A DNA stretch of 64,000 nt, taken from positions 1 to 64,000 of the forward strand of contig JAAFJU010000001.1 of the NCBI GenBank assembly GCA_013298165.1. Direction: 5' to 3'. The translations under genes were made by a program, and so were the position numbers. Positions 1-8,493 of the stretch are shown here, piece after piece (position 1 is the stretch's first letter; every line of letters begins with the position of its first letter). Below the pieces are notes generated by a model. The model saw only the letters and a list, made by a program, of their open reading frames with translations. It searched no databases and had not been told where the DNA came from. Source of the stretch: Synechococcales cyanobacterium bin31.maxbin.ball.101. Lineage in GTDB: Bacteria > Cyanobacteriota > Cyanobacteriia > Leptolyngbyales > Leptolyngbyaceae.

Positions 1-1
1 T

Positions 2-772
2 CGGATTCGCACTATTTTGCAACAGCTTCAAACAGCTTGCACTGCATCGGGGATGGGTCTCGCAGAAGTCAATGCTCTGATGGAGCAGGGCATTCCCTGT
101 GAAGTCCTACAGCCCGGAGCCAATGACTGGCAGATGGGAAGTATTCGTTTGAGCCTTGAGTTTCAGCCTGGTAACGTTGCTCCGATGGCGAGTACGGTGA
201 CAGTGCAGTCCAGTGCTGTTGCAGCCTCTCCTGCTGCGATCGCAGCTCCCGTAGAAACCCCCGCCATCGAGTTCGCAGCAGATGAACTGGACGACATGGA
301 TGACTTTTCTATGGCGTCTGAGATAGGAGCTGATTTGGGTTCTGATTTGGAGACGGGTTTAGACTCTGAAGCCAGTTTAGATTCGGGCTTGATGGATGAT
401 CTCGATGACACCTTTGGGGACGACCTCAATATGGAGGGTCTGGATGACAGCCTAGAGTCTGGCTTGGATGATTTGTCCCTGAAGAGCGATGATTTGTCGG
501 ATGACTTTTCGGATGACTTGTCTGGGATGATGCCAGATGCCAGCGAAAGCCTCGACTCAGATTTAGATCTCTCTGGACTGTCTGATATGGATGGTCTGGG
601 TGACGGCTTAGGTGACGGCTTAGGTGACGGCTTGGGTTCGGACGATCTTTCGTTTGATCTCGATAGTCAGGCTGTGGATGCAGGGGATATCGGAGAGCTT
701 GGAGACCTTACCAACCCTTGGGATCTGAGCGATGACCTGGATGAAATGCTATTAAAAAATGGCAGCTTATAA
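2..772 (+). CDS. KGK-domain-like acidic protein, 5' partial
   Basis: The reading frame is open to the left edge of the window, so the start is missing. The first ~50 visible residues (GIPCEVLQPGANDW, then IRLSLEFQPG) resemble the C-terminal half of the cyanobacterial KGK domain, in which a Cys-Glu-(I/V)-Leu stretch precedes W..GK(V/I)R..LEF; here the KGK signature itself is degenerate (QMGSIR). The rest, about 200 residues, is a strongly acidic Asp/Ser/Leu/Gly-rich tail with many DDL and DDF units and a run of four GDGL units encoded by 12-bp tandem repeats at 599-634. The function of the KGK family is unknown. A terminator follows. The low-complexity tail could be a disordered interaction region; that is inference. 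Confidence 0.6.
   Translation, partial: RIRTILQQLQTACTASGMGLAEVNALMEQGIPCEVLQPGANDWQMGSIRLSLEFQPGNVAPMASTVTVQSSAVAASPAAIAAPVETPAIEFAADELDDMDDFSMASEIGADLGSDLETGLDSEASLDSGLMDDLDDTFGDDLNMEGLDDSLESGLDDLSLKSDDLSDDFSDDLSGMMPDASESLDSDLDLSGLSDMDGLGDGLGDGLGDGLGSDDLSFDLDSQAVDAGDIGELGDLTNPWDLSDDLDEMLLKNGSL
599..634 (+). repeat. 12-bp tandem repeat in coding sequence
   Basis: Three consecutive copies of GGTGACGGCTTA (the last ends in G) encode repeated Gly-Asp-Gly-Leu in the acidic tail of the KGK-like protein. The unit length is a multiple of three, so copy-number change would keep the frame. Confidence 0.85.
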
Positions 773-888
773 GTGATTGCTGATCATTCATGATTCGCAA
801 GCAACCGCTGGCATTCAATCTTGATTAAAATTGATGTGTCAGCGTCCCCTCTTTGATCAATAATCATATTTTCCAACCATAACTTTCA

Positions 889-917
889 AGCCAGTGGACT
901 TTCGTTCACTGGTTTTT
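889..917 (+). terminator. intrinsic terminator after the KGK-like gene
   Basis: CCAGTGGA (891-898) pairs with TTCACTGG (905-912) around a CTTTCG loop and is followed by five T on the + strand. It lies about 120 bp downstream of the first gene and just before the convergent fabH stop. Confidence 0.75.
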
Positions 918-942
918 CGTATGGCCCTGAGGGGTTCTCAAG

Positions 943-1944
943 CTACTTCCACTTGACGATCGCACTCCCCCAAGTCAAGCCCGCTCCAAAGCCTGCTAGC
1001 ACCATTGTCTCACCGGGTTTAATCCGTCCATCTCGCACCGCTTCGTTCAAGGCCAAGGGAATGGAAGCCGCAGAGGTATTGCCATAGGTGGCGAGATTGC
1101 TCACGACTTTATCGTTAGGAACTTTTAATCGATCGGCAACAGAATCGAGGATCCGTTGATTGGCTTGATGCATGACAATCCAATCAATGTCTTCGGTGGT
1201 GAGCTGAGCATGAAAGAGCGCTTTTTCAATAATTTCTGGGACTTTACGCACCGCAAATTTATAGACTTCCTGACCATTCATGGTGATGGGGCTAAAACTG
1301 CCATGGGCGATCGTCAAGTCTTCTGAGATTTCATGGGATTCCAGCTTGACTTTGAGGTTCAGGCAGGAGTTTTGGGTGCCGTCGCTGCGCAGTTGAAAGC
1401 CCAGTAAGCTGTCCACGTCACTGGCCTGCAGCACCACCGCTCCGGCCCCATCGCCAAACAAAACGCAGGTGCGCCGATCGTCCCAGTTCACCCAACGGGA
1501 CAATAGATCTCCACCAATCAACACAACGTTTTTGAAGGTCCCAGTGCGAATATATTGAGCGGCAGTGACGAGACCAAAGACAAAGCCGGAACAAGCTGCC
1601 GTCAGGTCAAAGGCCACGGCTTGGGGTGCGCCGATCGCCGCCTGGATCACCCCAGCGGTCCCAAAGAGATCATCCGGTGTGGAGGTCGCTAAGAGAATTA
1701 AGTCCACCTCTTCCGGCGCAAGTCCAGCCATTTCTAGCGCTTGCAGGGCGGCAGTGGCACCGAGTTGAGCCAGCGAATCTTCGGGAGATGCCAGACAGCG
1801 GTTACGAATCCCAGTCCGGGTCGCAATCCATTCATCGGAGGTCTCGACGAAGAGGCTGACTTCTTCATTGGAGACCGATCGGGTCGGCGCAGCAGCACCG
1901 CATCCAGTCATGGCCAGTCCAAAGCGTTCCAAGATGCGTTCCAA
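943..1944 (-). CDS. fabH: 3-oxoacyl-ACP synthase III (KAS III)
   Basis: Condenses acetyl-CoA with malonyl-ACP to start type II fatty acid synthesis in the cytosol. The catalytic triad is visible: Cys118 in TAACSG, His259 in MHQANQ, Asn289 in YGNTSAAS, with the C-terminal GFGAGLTWGS motif. I place the start at a TTG (1944) because AAGGAG lies nine bases upstream and the protein is then 333 aa, normal for the family; a longer reading from 2001 would overlap plsX. It follows plsX by 25 bp on the same strand, a classic phospholipid/fatty acid operon. fabD, often next in cyanobacteria, is not here. Confidence 0.95.
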   Translation of the reverse strand: MERILERFGLAMTGCGAAAPTRSVSNEEVSLFVETSDEWIATRTGIRNRCLASPEDSLAQLGATAALQALEMAGLAPEEVDLILLATSTPDDLFGTAGVIQAAIGAPQAVAFDLTAACSGFVFGLVTAAQYIRTGTFKNVVLIGGDLLSRWVNWDDRRTCVLFGDGAGAVVLQASDVDSLLGFQLRSDGTQNSCLNLKVKLESHEISEDLTIAHGSFSPITMNGQEVYKFAVRKVPEIIEKALFHAQLTTEDIDWIVMHQANQRILDSVADRLKVPNDKVVSNLATYGNTSAASIPLALNEAVRDGRIKPGETMVLAGFGAGLTWGSAIVKWK

Positions 1945-1969
1945 GATAGTGTTCTCCTTAACTCTCAGC

Positions 1970-3001
1970 TTAACTCTCGATGGTTGCCGTGGGTGTTGCA
2001 ACGTAGCTGGATTGGATCCGTTCTAGAACGCGATTTTCCACCGCTTCCTTGGCTAAACGAACCCCACTAAACACCGTCCCAGCTTTAGAACTGCCATGGC
2101 CGATGATACAGATTCCGGCCACACCCAGGAGCAGTCCGCCCCCATGTTCAGCATGATCGATGCGATTTTTGATGCGCTTGAGATTGTGGCGGAGAATGGT
2201 GCTGCCTAGCTTACCACGCTTGCCTCGGGGCAGTTCTTCCTTGAGAATTTGCAGCAGGATATCGCCCACGGCTTCCGCAAACTTCAGAAGAACGTTCCCC
2301 ACGAAGCCATCGCAAACCACCACGTCGAACTGCCCCGAGAGAACATCCCGACCTTCGGCGTTGCCAATGAAGGGGATATTCGGGTTCGCCCGCAGGAGTT
2401 GGTTGGCAGCGAGGGCGACTTCATTGCCCTTGGAGTCTTCTTCTCCGATATTCAGCAGTCCCACCCGAGGCTCTGGGTTGCCCAAAACGTACTGGGCGTA
2501 GACCGTTCCCATCAGGGCGAACTGCTCTAAATATTTAGGTCGGCAGTCTACATTTGCGCCGACATCTAAGACTAGGACAGGTTTTCCAGGAATCATCGTC
2601 GGGAAGACTGCGCCGATCGCAGGCCGATCGATGCCCTTCAGCCGCCCTAAGCGCAGCAATGCCGCTGCCATCGCTGCACCGGAATGCCCTGCCGAAAAGA
2701 CTGCATCGGCCTGTCCGCCCTTCACCAAATTCATCGCTACATTAATAGAAGCGTTGGGCTTGCGGCGGAGTGCTCGACCTGGCTCTTCGTCCATTTCGAT
2801 GACGCCTTCCGCCGCGACAATTTCGGGTTTTCGAGATCCGTCATAGCCGACGAGGCAGGCTTCTAGAGCCTGCGGGTCGCCGACCAGCAAGATATCTACA
2901 TTCAATTCGTCCTGTGCCTTGAGCGCGCCTGCCACAATTTCGGCTGGTGCATGGTCGCCACCCATCGCGTCGATCGCGATTCGTACCCGCGTTGATGCCA
3001 T
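1970..3001 (-). CDS. plsX: phosphate acyltransferase PlsX
   Basis: Makes acyl-phosphate from acyl-ACP, the first step of the PlsX/PlsY route to phosphatidic acid. The 343-aa product begins with the family N-terminus IAIDAMGGDHAP and contains GEEDSKGN and CDGFVGNVLLK stretches typical of PlsX. It is the upstream gene of a two-gene unit with fabH on the minus strand. ATG start at 3001. Length and motifs match the family well. Confidence 0.96.
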   Translation of the reverse strand: MASTRVRIAIDAMGGDHAPAEIVAGALKAQDELNVDILLVGDPQALEACLVGYDGSRKPEIVAAEGVIEMDEEPGRALRRKPNASINVAMNLVKGGQADAVFSAGHSGAAMAAALLRLGRLKGIDRPAIGAVFPTMIPGKPVLVLDVGANVDCRPKYLEQFALMGTVYAQYVLGNPEPRVGLLNIGEEDSKGNEVALAANQLLRANPNIPFIGNAEGRDVLSGQFDVVVCDGFVGNVLLKFAEAVGDILLQILKEELPRGKRGKLGSTILRHNLKRIKNRIDHAEHGGGLLLGVAGICIIGHGSSKAGTVFSGVRLAKEAVENRVLERIQSSYVATPTATIES

Positions 3002-3095
3002 TGGTTGATAGTGCTAAAAACCTAGAGGATTCTACCAGATGACGGTATGTGGAGAGAGGATCTCCTCAAAATCCTTATTTGCCCCTCCAGAATAT

Positions 3096-3545
3096 TTATC
3101 CTTCATCCTTGGGTTTGAAGTCCCGCAGCATTTTTCGTAATTCCATGCTGTGGAGTTCTTCTTGACCGATTAATCCTCTTGCATATTCTTCGAGGTAAAT
3201 GCTGCGATCTTTGACTACTTCTAAAAATTGCTTGTAGAGCTTGAGTGCTTCGGCTTCATGATTGCTACTCTCAACCAGAATGTCATAGATTGAATGTTTA
3301 TGACTTTCTTCGATCGAAGCAATCTTTAAACTAGGATGTCCACCCAGTCCAGTCAAAATCTCGCCAGCTTGCTGGGCGTGTAGTAAGGATTCGGTTGCTT
3401 GATCTTTGAGAAACTGCACGATCGGAATTCGGTTTGGTCCTGTCACCATTAGTGCATAGTGGGTGTAGCGGACGACACCAGCCAATTCATATTCCATAAT
3501 AGAGGTCAGCAATGGCGTCGCTTTTTCGAGATTCAAGTCTTCCAT
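3096..3545 (-). CDS. ferritin-like / bacterioferritin-type protein
   Basis: A 149-aa all-helical protein of the ferritin-like superfamily, expected to store or handle iron. Potential metal ligands are visible: a Glu in helix 1 (MEYELAG), a Glu/His pair in ATESLLHAQQ, and EELH in helix 4. In the first pair the spacing is Glu-x3-His, not the Glu-x2-His of E. coli bacterioferritin, and the residue at the haem-Met position appears to be Ser, so haem binding is not supported. Iron genes follow nearby (a [2Fe-2S] protein and Fur). Bacterioferritin and Dps-like alternatives cannot be separated from sequence alone. Confidence 0.8.
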   Translation of the reverse strand: MEDLNLEKATPLLTSIMEYELAGVVRYTHYALMVTGPNRIPIVQFLKDQATESLLHAQQAGEILTGLGGHPSLKIASIEESHKHSIYDILVESSNHEAEALKLYKQFLEVVKDRSIYLEEYARGLIGQEELHSMELRKMLRDFKPKDEG

Positions 3546-3656
3546 AGAGTCAATGGATCACAACAATGAGCAATGGACAGCTTATCATAGATTATTAATT
3601 GATATTGAATGGCGATTGTTATTGTCAATCATTTTGAGACCGGGAATCCTGACATT

Positions 3657-4271
3657 CTAGGCCGATCGGTCTTGAAAATGCGCCTGTAAGACTTGGGGAA
3701 TATCTTCGGCTGTGACTTTGGTATAGCGCTTCTTGTCGGGCATGACGAGGAGGTTTGGGCCTTGGCTGCATTTGCCCATGCAGCCTGTAAACTGCACTTC
3801 GATCGCGGGATAGTTGCCGCTTTGCAGTGCTTTGCCTAAGGTTTTGCACATGGCTTTTCCGCCGCGCTTCATGCAGTCAGATTTACCACAGACTTTAATA
3901 GTGGCAGGCTTGGTTGCCGCTTGAGGTGTTTTGGGAGTGATTGGCTTAGGAATCTCCGCTTGAATCAGCGTTGGCAATAGAGCGGTGGTCTGTCCTTTAA
4001 CAGCGATCCGATCGGCACTGAGCTTGAGCTTAGCCTTTTTCTTAGACAGCTTCTGCTGCCCCCAGACTTCGACCTGCATTCCAGGAATCCAGCCATCATA
4101 GCGATCGTTCCTGAGAGATTTTGAAACCTTAATGACAATCTCTCTCCCTAACCAAATCAACCGCATCGCTCGGGGTTGATCCTGTTTATCCCACACAAAT
4201 CCTAAAAATTCACCCACAAGGTCAAAAGGAAGCCGTTCGATGCTGTCGTACTGCAAACGATCGTATCGCAT
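3657..4271 (-). CDS. (2Fe-2S) thioredoxin-fold ferredoxin domain protein
   Basis: A 204-aa two-part protein. Residues 1-95 form a cyanobacterial N-terminal module of unknown role; residues ~125-200 form a thioredoxin-like [2Fe-2S] ferredoxin domain with Cys128, Cys133, Cys142 and a Cys164-x3-Cys168 pair (TGCMGKCSQGPN). A Pro/Ala/Lys-rich linker joins them. Such domains occur in NuoE-like and free thioredoxin-like ferredoxins and carry electrons. It is divergent from the Fur-type regulator, with a 340-bp region between them, so Fe-dependent control is plausible. The electron partner is unknown. Confidence 0.8.
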   Translation of the reverse strand: MRYDRLQYDSIERLPFDLVGEFLGFVWDKQDQPRAMRLIWLGREIVIKVSKSLRNDRYDGWIPGMQVEVWGQQKLSKKKAKLKLSADRIAVKGQTTALLPTLIQAEIPKPITPKTPQAATKPATIKVCGKSDCMKRGGKAMCKTLGKALQSGNYPAIEVQFTGCMGKCSQGPNLLVMPDKKRYTKVTAEDIPQVLQAHFQDRSA

Positions 4272-4611
4272 AGTTCACCGCGCTTTGAAGAGATAGAGAA
4301 GAAATTGACGTAGCACTACTAACGTTGGGTATTAAGTTGTCGGGTATTAAGTTGCTTGGTATTGAATGATACGATAACGCTTATTGACTTAAATTGTCAA
4401 ATATATTTTTAATATCTTCAAACTTGATATTCAGTCTTTCTCCTGAGGTGGGCAGCCAAATTGTCTTAGAATCCCTTGTGGATTGAGGCTTTTGAGGAAT
4501 ATGTTCGATCGATTACCTGAAAGTTAGTTGCAATTAGCTTCTAATATCTTGTACTCTAATGTTCAATAGGTGAAGATTAAACTGGGATTATCAGGAGAAA
4601 ATTAAGCTGAA
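4272..4611. promoter_or_regulatory. divergent control region between Fe-S protein and Fur gene
   Basis: No gene fits here. At 4324-4366 the unit GGTATTAAGTTG is repeated about two and a half times with ~15-bp spacing (GGTATTAAGTTG, then GGTATTAAGTTG, then GGTATTGAAT). An inverted repeat TTGAC-N7-GTCAA lies at 4384-4400 in an AT-rich tract. These are good candidates for regulator binding (possibly Fur autoregulation), but they do not match a textbook Fur box, so the assignment is inference. Confidence 0.4.
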
Positions 4612-5064
4612 ATGGAGAATTCACATCCGTTCAACGCTTTAAAGGGCGCACTGCATAACCAAGGGCTTCGTATGACTCCGCAACGGAGTCTGGTGATGAT
4701 CCTATTTCAGAAGCTACCTAAAGGGGAGCATCTCAGTGCCGATGAAGTCCATCAGCGCTTACTGCAAGAGCAGACCCCTTTGAGTCTATCCACTGTTTAT
4801 CGAACGCTTCACCTGATGTCTAAAATGGGAATTTTACGGGAATTAGAACTGGCGGAAGATCACAAGCACTACGAAATTAATGAACTCAATGAGGGCAGTC
4901 ACCACCATTTGGTCTGTATCCGCTGTACCAAGACCTTAGAATTCAAAAGTGACACAATGCAAAAGATTGGGGAAAAGGTCGCAAAGGGTTCTGGGTTTTC
5001 ACTCTTAGATTGCCAGTTGGTTGTTCATGCCCTTTGCCCTGGCTGTCAACGATCGAGCGCTTAA
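4612..5064 (+). CDS. fur: Fur-family metalloregulator (FurA-like)
   Basis: A 150-aa winged-helix repressor of the ferric uptake regulator family. The DNA-recognition helix STVYRTLHLMSKMGIL is at residues 60-75, the HHH metal cluster at 97-99, and two CxxC motifs at Cys102/Cys105 and Cys142/Cys145, with Cys134 between. This cysteine layout matches FurA of filamentous cyanobacteria (shifted by one residue), where the CxxC pairs have redox roles; Zur and PerR paralogues look less similar. Its 3' end overlaps the convergent glutamate-cysteine ligase gene by 60 bp. The paralogue assignment is likely but not proven. Confidence 0.88.
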   Translation: MENSHPFNALKGALHNQGLRMTPQRSLVMILFQKLPKGEHLSADEVHQRLLQEQTPLSLSTVYRTLHLMSKMGILRELELAEDHKHYEINELNEGSHHHLVCIRCTKTLEFKSDTMQKIGEKVAKGSGFSLLDCQLVVHALCPGCQRSSA

Positions 5065-6114
5065 GCCTGTCGTTGCGTTTAGCCATTGAGAAAGACGATC
5101 GAGGTGCTGTTGATCTGAAATATGATCGCATTCATTGATCACTGGATTCTGGATTGCGGTCATCGCCGCCTGTAAGACTTGATAACTCCCTTGATAAATC
5201 TCAACCGAATCCCAGCCCTGCATTCCCGACTGCTGGTGGAGATCTCGATCGGGTACTATGGAACGCCCGGTTAACGAGTCGTCTAAAATGAGTCCCTTGA
5301 GCAAAACAAACAAAGCCGCATAGCGATCGAAATCGCCACAGCTATCAAAGGCTTTAAATTCAATGCGTCCATATTCAGAGGCTTTTTCAGTAAGTTTGGT
5401 TAAAGACGGATCGCTTTCAATCAGACTCTGAGAATCATTGATAAAGGCTAAGACCGCAGGCCGAACGCCTGTGCGGTGAAAGGTTCTGACGGATTTTCCA
5501 GACCAGGGGCGACCGTTGTAATGACAAGGGCTATAGCTAAATGGAACCAAATAGGGACTGTAGTAAGTGAGCTTTTTGGCCCAGTCGATCGTTTGATTCA
5601 CCGTTGCACCCACCACCGAAAGATTTAAATCCGGACCATAGGTCAATAGCGGCAAATGCTCTGTGCGATCCTCGGGTGACGCTGCCATGCGGAGTCGTTC
5701 GTAGTCATTTAAGGGCGGATCGGGAATAAAGGTGGTTTGAACTGGGTTAAAACTCGTATTGATTACCGAAAATCCAAACTGACCTGCAACCTCGACTAAT
5801 TGATCAAAACTCGATCGTAATTCCATTAAGGTCTCACGAATACTCGAATGAATCGTCGTCCGAATTTCAATGCCTTTGGGAATACATTTCACCATATTCC
5901 CAACGCGATCAAAGCGTTCAATCCCCTCAATGTACCAGCGTTTACGACGAATGCCTTGGTCGCCCATGCGGAGACAAGCTCGATCGGTTGAATACTCTGG
6001 CAATTGCTTAATAATCGCCGCAAACTCGTCGTAGTCAGTATTGGTAAAGTCCGCAAAATCTCCATTCGATCGCACGAATGCAACCTCATGTTCGATTCCA
6101 AATTGAAATTTCAT
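5005..6114 (-). CDS. glutamate-cysteine ligase (cyanobacterial type)
   Basis: Expected to form gamma-glutamylcysteine from Glu, Cys and ATP, the first step of glutathione synthesis. The 369-aa protein starts FQFGIEHEVAFV, typical of the GCS2/carboxylate-amine ligase fold (GIEHE carries metal-binding glutamates), and contains SYSPCHYNGRPWSG and a later GRIEFKAFDSCGDF segment. It lies 29 bp downstream of the sucrase/ferredoxin-like gene on the same strand, so the two may be cotranscribed. Its last 20 codons are antisense to the end of fur. Assignment rests on overall family resemblance. Confidence 0.85.
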   Translation of the reverse strand: MKFQFGIEHEVAFVRSNGDFADFTNTDYDEFAAIIKQLPEYSTDRACLRMGDQGIRRKRWYIEGIERFDRVGNMVKCIPKGIEIRTTIHSSIRETLMELRSSFDQLVEVAGQFGFSVINTSFNPVQTTFIPDPPLNDYERLRMAASPEDRTEHLPLLTYGPDLNLSVVGATVNQTIDWAKKLTYYSPYLVPFSYSPCHYNGRPWSGKSVRTFHRTGVRPAVLAFINDSQSLIESDPSLTKLTEKASEYGRIEFKAFDSCGDFDRYAALFVLLKGLILDDSLTGRSIVPDRDLHQQSGMQGWDSVEIYQGSYQVLQAAMTAIQNPVINECDHISDQQHLDRLSQWLNATTGLSARSLTARAKGMNNQLAI

Positions 6115-6143
6115 AGAGCACTCTGATGATGTAGATTTTGGCG

Positions 6144-7160
6144 CTAAGCCACAGGTATTTCAGACGCGCGATCGGCCACTCGTTCTGAAAGTAAGGTCGG
6201 AAGCGCCGAGAAACTTAATTGCTGAATTTGGTAATGCAAATAGGTGGATTCCATTTCGACATTGCAAGACGCCTTCAGTGTGACCGATTGTTCGAGATCA
6301 GGAATAATTTGAGCTTGACAGCCCATCGGGGCTTCGCCCGGTAATTGGAATTCAATTTGGGCTTGCAGGGTTTGACTCTGTCCGACGATCGGACCATTTC
6401 GCACGGTTGCCCGCATCCCAGCCTTCATCCAATTCCACCCGAAGCGCAGGAGCAACGATCGTTCTAACGATTGCAATTCCGACGGGATCAAACTTGATCC
6501 ACGATAGATCGAAGGGAGCATTAAGTCGAGGGCACCCGATCGCATCAAGATGGATTTCAAGGAAAAGGAATCCAACCTCGCATAGATTCGCCCATCGGGT
6601 AACGTAATGGCCGTCGGCGCAAACCGATGTCCCCCAAAATGACTACAGCGCCACACCTGTACATCGTCGCTCAACGACTGGATCATCCGCTGAGCTTGCA
6701 CATAGAAGGGATTGCCATGACGGGCACAGCATTGATCATGGCTACCGTGGGTACAGATTAAGACATCCTGCGTCGGACGGGTGATGAAGCGCGTCGAAAA
6801 TCGCTGTTCAAAAAAGTCGCCTAAAATACCGATCGCCTCTTCAGGGCGCTCAATCACGAACTCATAGCGATCGAACCGACTGACCAACGATCGCGATTGC
6901 CGCTGATAAATGATCAAGCTCCGCTGCCGCCGAAATCGGGTGCGGTCTTGATTAATCAACAGACAGCGCGTCTGAGGATATTGCACCTTAATGCGATCGA
7001 TTGTGGTCCTCACCTCCAAGGGCAAACTTTGCGTCTCCCAGGCATTGCTGGCCCAAGGGAGGTCAGATTCTAAGAGAACATAAGTCTCAATAGGGGTCGC
7101 CGTTCCGATCGGATCTTCGTGAATCCCTCGCGATCGGTCTGAGCAAAAAGAGCGCTCCAT
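6144..7160 (-). CDS. sucrase/ferredoxin-like protein
   Basis: A 338-aa member of the sucrase/ferredoxin-like family, which has a thioredoxin-like fold with a [2Fe-2S]-type cysteine/histidine set. The diagnostic motifs are CTHGSHDQCC near residue 160 and WRCSHFGGHRFAPT near residue 190, followed by LPDGRIYARLD. The physiological role is unknown despite the family name. It sits immediately upstream of the glutamate-cysteine ligase gene, hinting at a thiol/redox link. ATG start at 7160. Confidence 0.85.
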   Translation of the reverse strand: MERSFCSDRSRGIHEDPIGTATPIETYVLLESDLPWASNAWETQSLPLEVRTTIDRIKVQYPQTRCLLINQDRTRFRRQRSLIIYQRQSRSLVSRFDRYEFVIERPEEAIGILGDFFEQRFSTRFITRPTQDVLICTHGSHDQCCARHGNPFYVQAQRMIQSLSDDVQVWRCSHFGGHRFAPTAITLPDGRIYARLDSFSLKSILMRSGALDLMLPSIYRGSSLIPSELQSLERSLLLRFGWNWMKAGMRATVRNGPIVGQSQTLQAQIEFQLPGEAPMGCQAQIIPDLEQSVTLKASCNVEMESTYLHYQIQQLSFSALPTLLSERVADRASEIPVA

Positions 7161-7707
7161 CGCTGCCTCCAGAAATACATAGACGTTTTACCTCAGAAGC
7201 TAAGCTAGATACATTAGAGAGAACTCTTTCCAACTCTCATATGACGCTCTATGCAACTATAGATTGGCCATGAGGATGGACTTGAGACTCCCGAAAATTA
7301 CCCTAGTGGAGTTTCCACAAGAAAACAAGACTATTGAGATACATTGTTATTTGTTCTTCAACTAAATTAGAAGACGATCGAGACTAGGGGTTTCTGAGTC
7401 TAATGCGATACATCGTGAAATTATAGCCTCAAATTATTGACATAAAATATCAATAAGTGCCATACTCATCTCGAACGCTTTAATTGATATCTAGTCTCAA
7501 CTAGAATCGAATCAGGCAGTCATTGGCAAATTGTTTCTCTCTAGAGGATTAGGACTGACGATCGTAGAATCTGCTCTTTAAATTCTGCTCATTGAATCAG
7601 GGCGATCGTCAGCTTTTTATTTTTGCTTTTACAGGTCTAGCTTTTACAGGTCTAGCTTTTACAGTTCAATCTATCGCTCCGATCGTTTTGATTGAGGTTT
7701 TCTATCC
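7161..7707. promoter_or_regulatory. 547-bp gene-free region with promoter-like and palindromic sequence
   Basis: No convincing gene. A perfect -35 hexamer TTGACA at 7437-7442 is followed 18 bp later by CATACT, a weak -10. The -35 lies within an inverted repeat TTATTGA-N9-TCAATAA (7434-7456) that could be a regulator site. Further on, CTTTTACAGGTCTAG is tandemly repeated 2.6 times at 7626-7664, shortly before the hydrolase start. A short reading frame from 7592 across the repeat has no family resemblance and is not called. Confidence 0.4.
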
Positions 7708-8493
7708 ATGTCGCCCCATATTGCGCGTACGTTTCGCCCCTTCCATCTCAAGCCTGAATTGTCTGCTTCCCAGCAGGAGCCGCTACTGTGGGTCAGCGCC
7801 AGTCCCAATTTGAAATATTTTGACCTGCCGCTCTTGCAGACCTTGAGTCGATCGCATGTTGTGGCCCGATGGGAATACCAGCAGCACTGTGATGAAGCGA
7901 GTTCTCTGGAAGAAGCCGTTAATTTATTGGTAGACTACATCAAGCAAAGCGATCGGCCCATGCATTTAGCAGGCCATGGGATCAGTGGCGTGATGGCCAT
8001 GATGGCCGCCGATCGGGTTCCCCATTTGATCAAAACCTTGAGTCTTTTAGGCGTTGCACCTCAGCCCGCCTTGACCTGGCAAGCTCATTATTATGTGCAG
8101 CGTCTGACATTACCCTGTAGTCAAGCGCGACTTCTGGCACAGCTCTGTCGATCGTTGTTTGCTCCGCAGACCCCGCACTCGGTCCAAACCTTGGTTAAGC
8201 TTTTAACCCGAGATCTGAGTACGTCTCCGTCGCCTCATTCGCTATTTCATATTGCTAAGTTCGACCCAATTCAGCCTCAAGTGCCGCTTCTCGTTTGTAA
8301 TGGAGCCTCAGATTTTGTGATTTCACCCGATGTTGCGGAGCTGTGGCAAGGTTTGGCAAAACCCGGCGATCGGGTTGTCAGCATTCCTGAGGGACAGCAC
8401 TTTTTTCACTATGACTTCTCTGAACAGATTGCTCAGGAAATGACTCAGTTTTGGTCTCAGTCCAGTCCTCTTACCCCGGTTTATGCTCTATGA
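7708..8493 (+). CDS. alpha/beta hydrolase-fold protein with altered nucleophile elbow
   Basis: A 261-aa alpha/beta hydrolase fold protein. The segment HLAGHGISGVMAMMAADR aligns with the usual LVGHSxGG elbow, but the nucleophile position holds Gly instead of Ser; a C-terminal Asp (NGASDFVIS) and His (EGQHFFHYDF) are kept. It may be non-catalytic or use another residue. Its stop codon overlaps the start of the downstream Crp-family gene (ATGA), so the two are probably translationally coupled. The substrate is unknown. Confidence 0.75.
   Translation: MSPHIARTFRPFHLKPELSASQQEPLLWVSASPNLKYFDLPLLQTLSRSHVVARWEYQQHCDEASSLEEAVNLLVDYIKQSDRPMHLAGHGISGVMAMMAADRVPHLIKTLSLLGVAPQPALTWQAHYYVQRLTLPCSQARLLAQLCRSLFAPQTPHSVQTLVKLLTRDLSTSPSPHSLFHIAKFDPIQPQVPLLVCNGASDFVISPDVAELWQGLAKPGDRVVSIPEGQHFFHYDFSEQIAQEMTQFWSQSSPLTPVYAL

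Noticed and set aside
1944-2001. Longer fabH with 19 extra N-terminal residues
   Set aside because: It would overlap plsX by 32 bp and ignores the AAGGAG-TTG start that gives normal family length.
7592-7813. 73-codon frame before the degenerate hydrolase
   Set aside because: Its repeated FTGLAFTGLAF comes from the 15-bp DNA repeat and it overlaps the better-supported hydrolase start.
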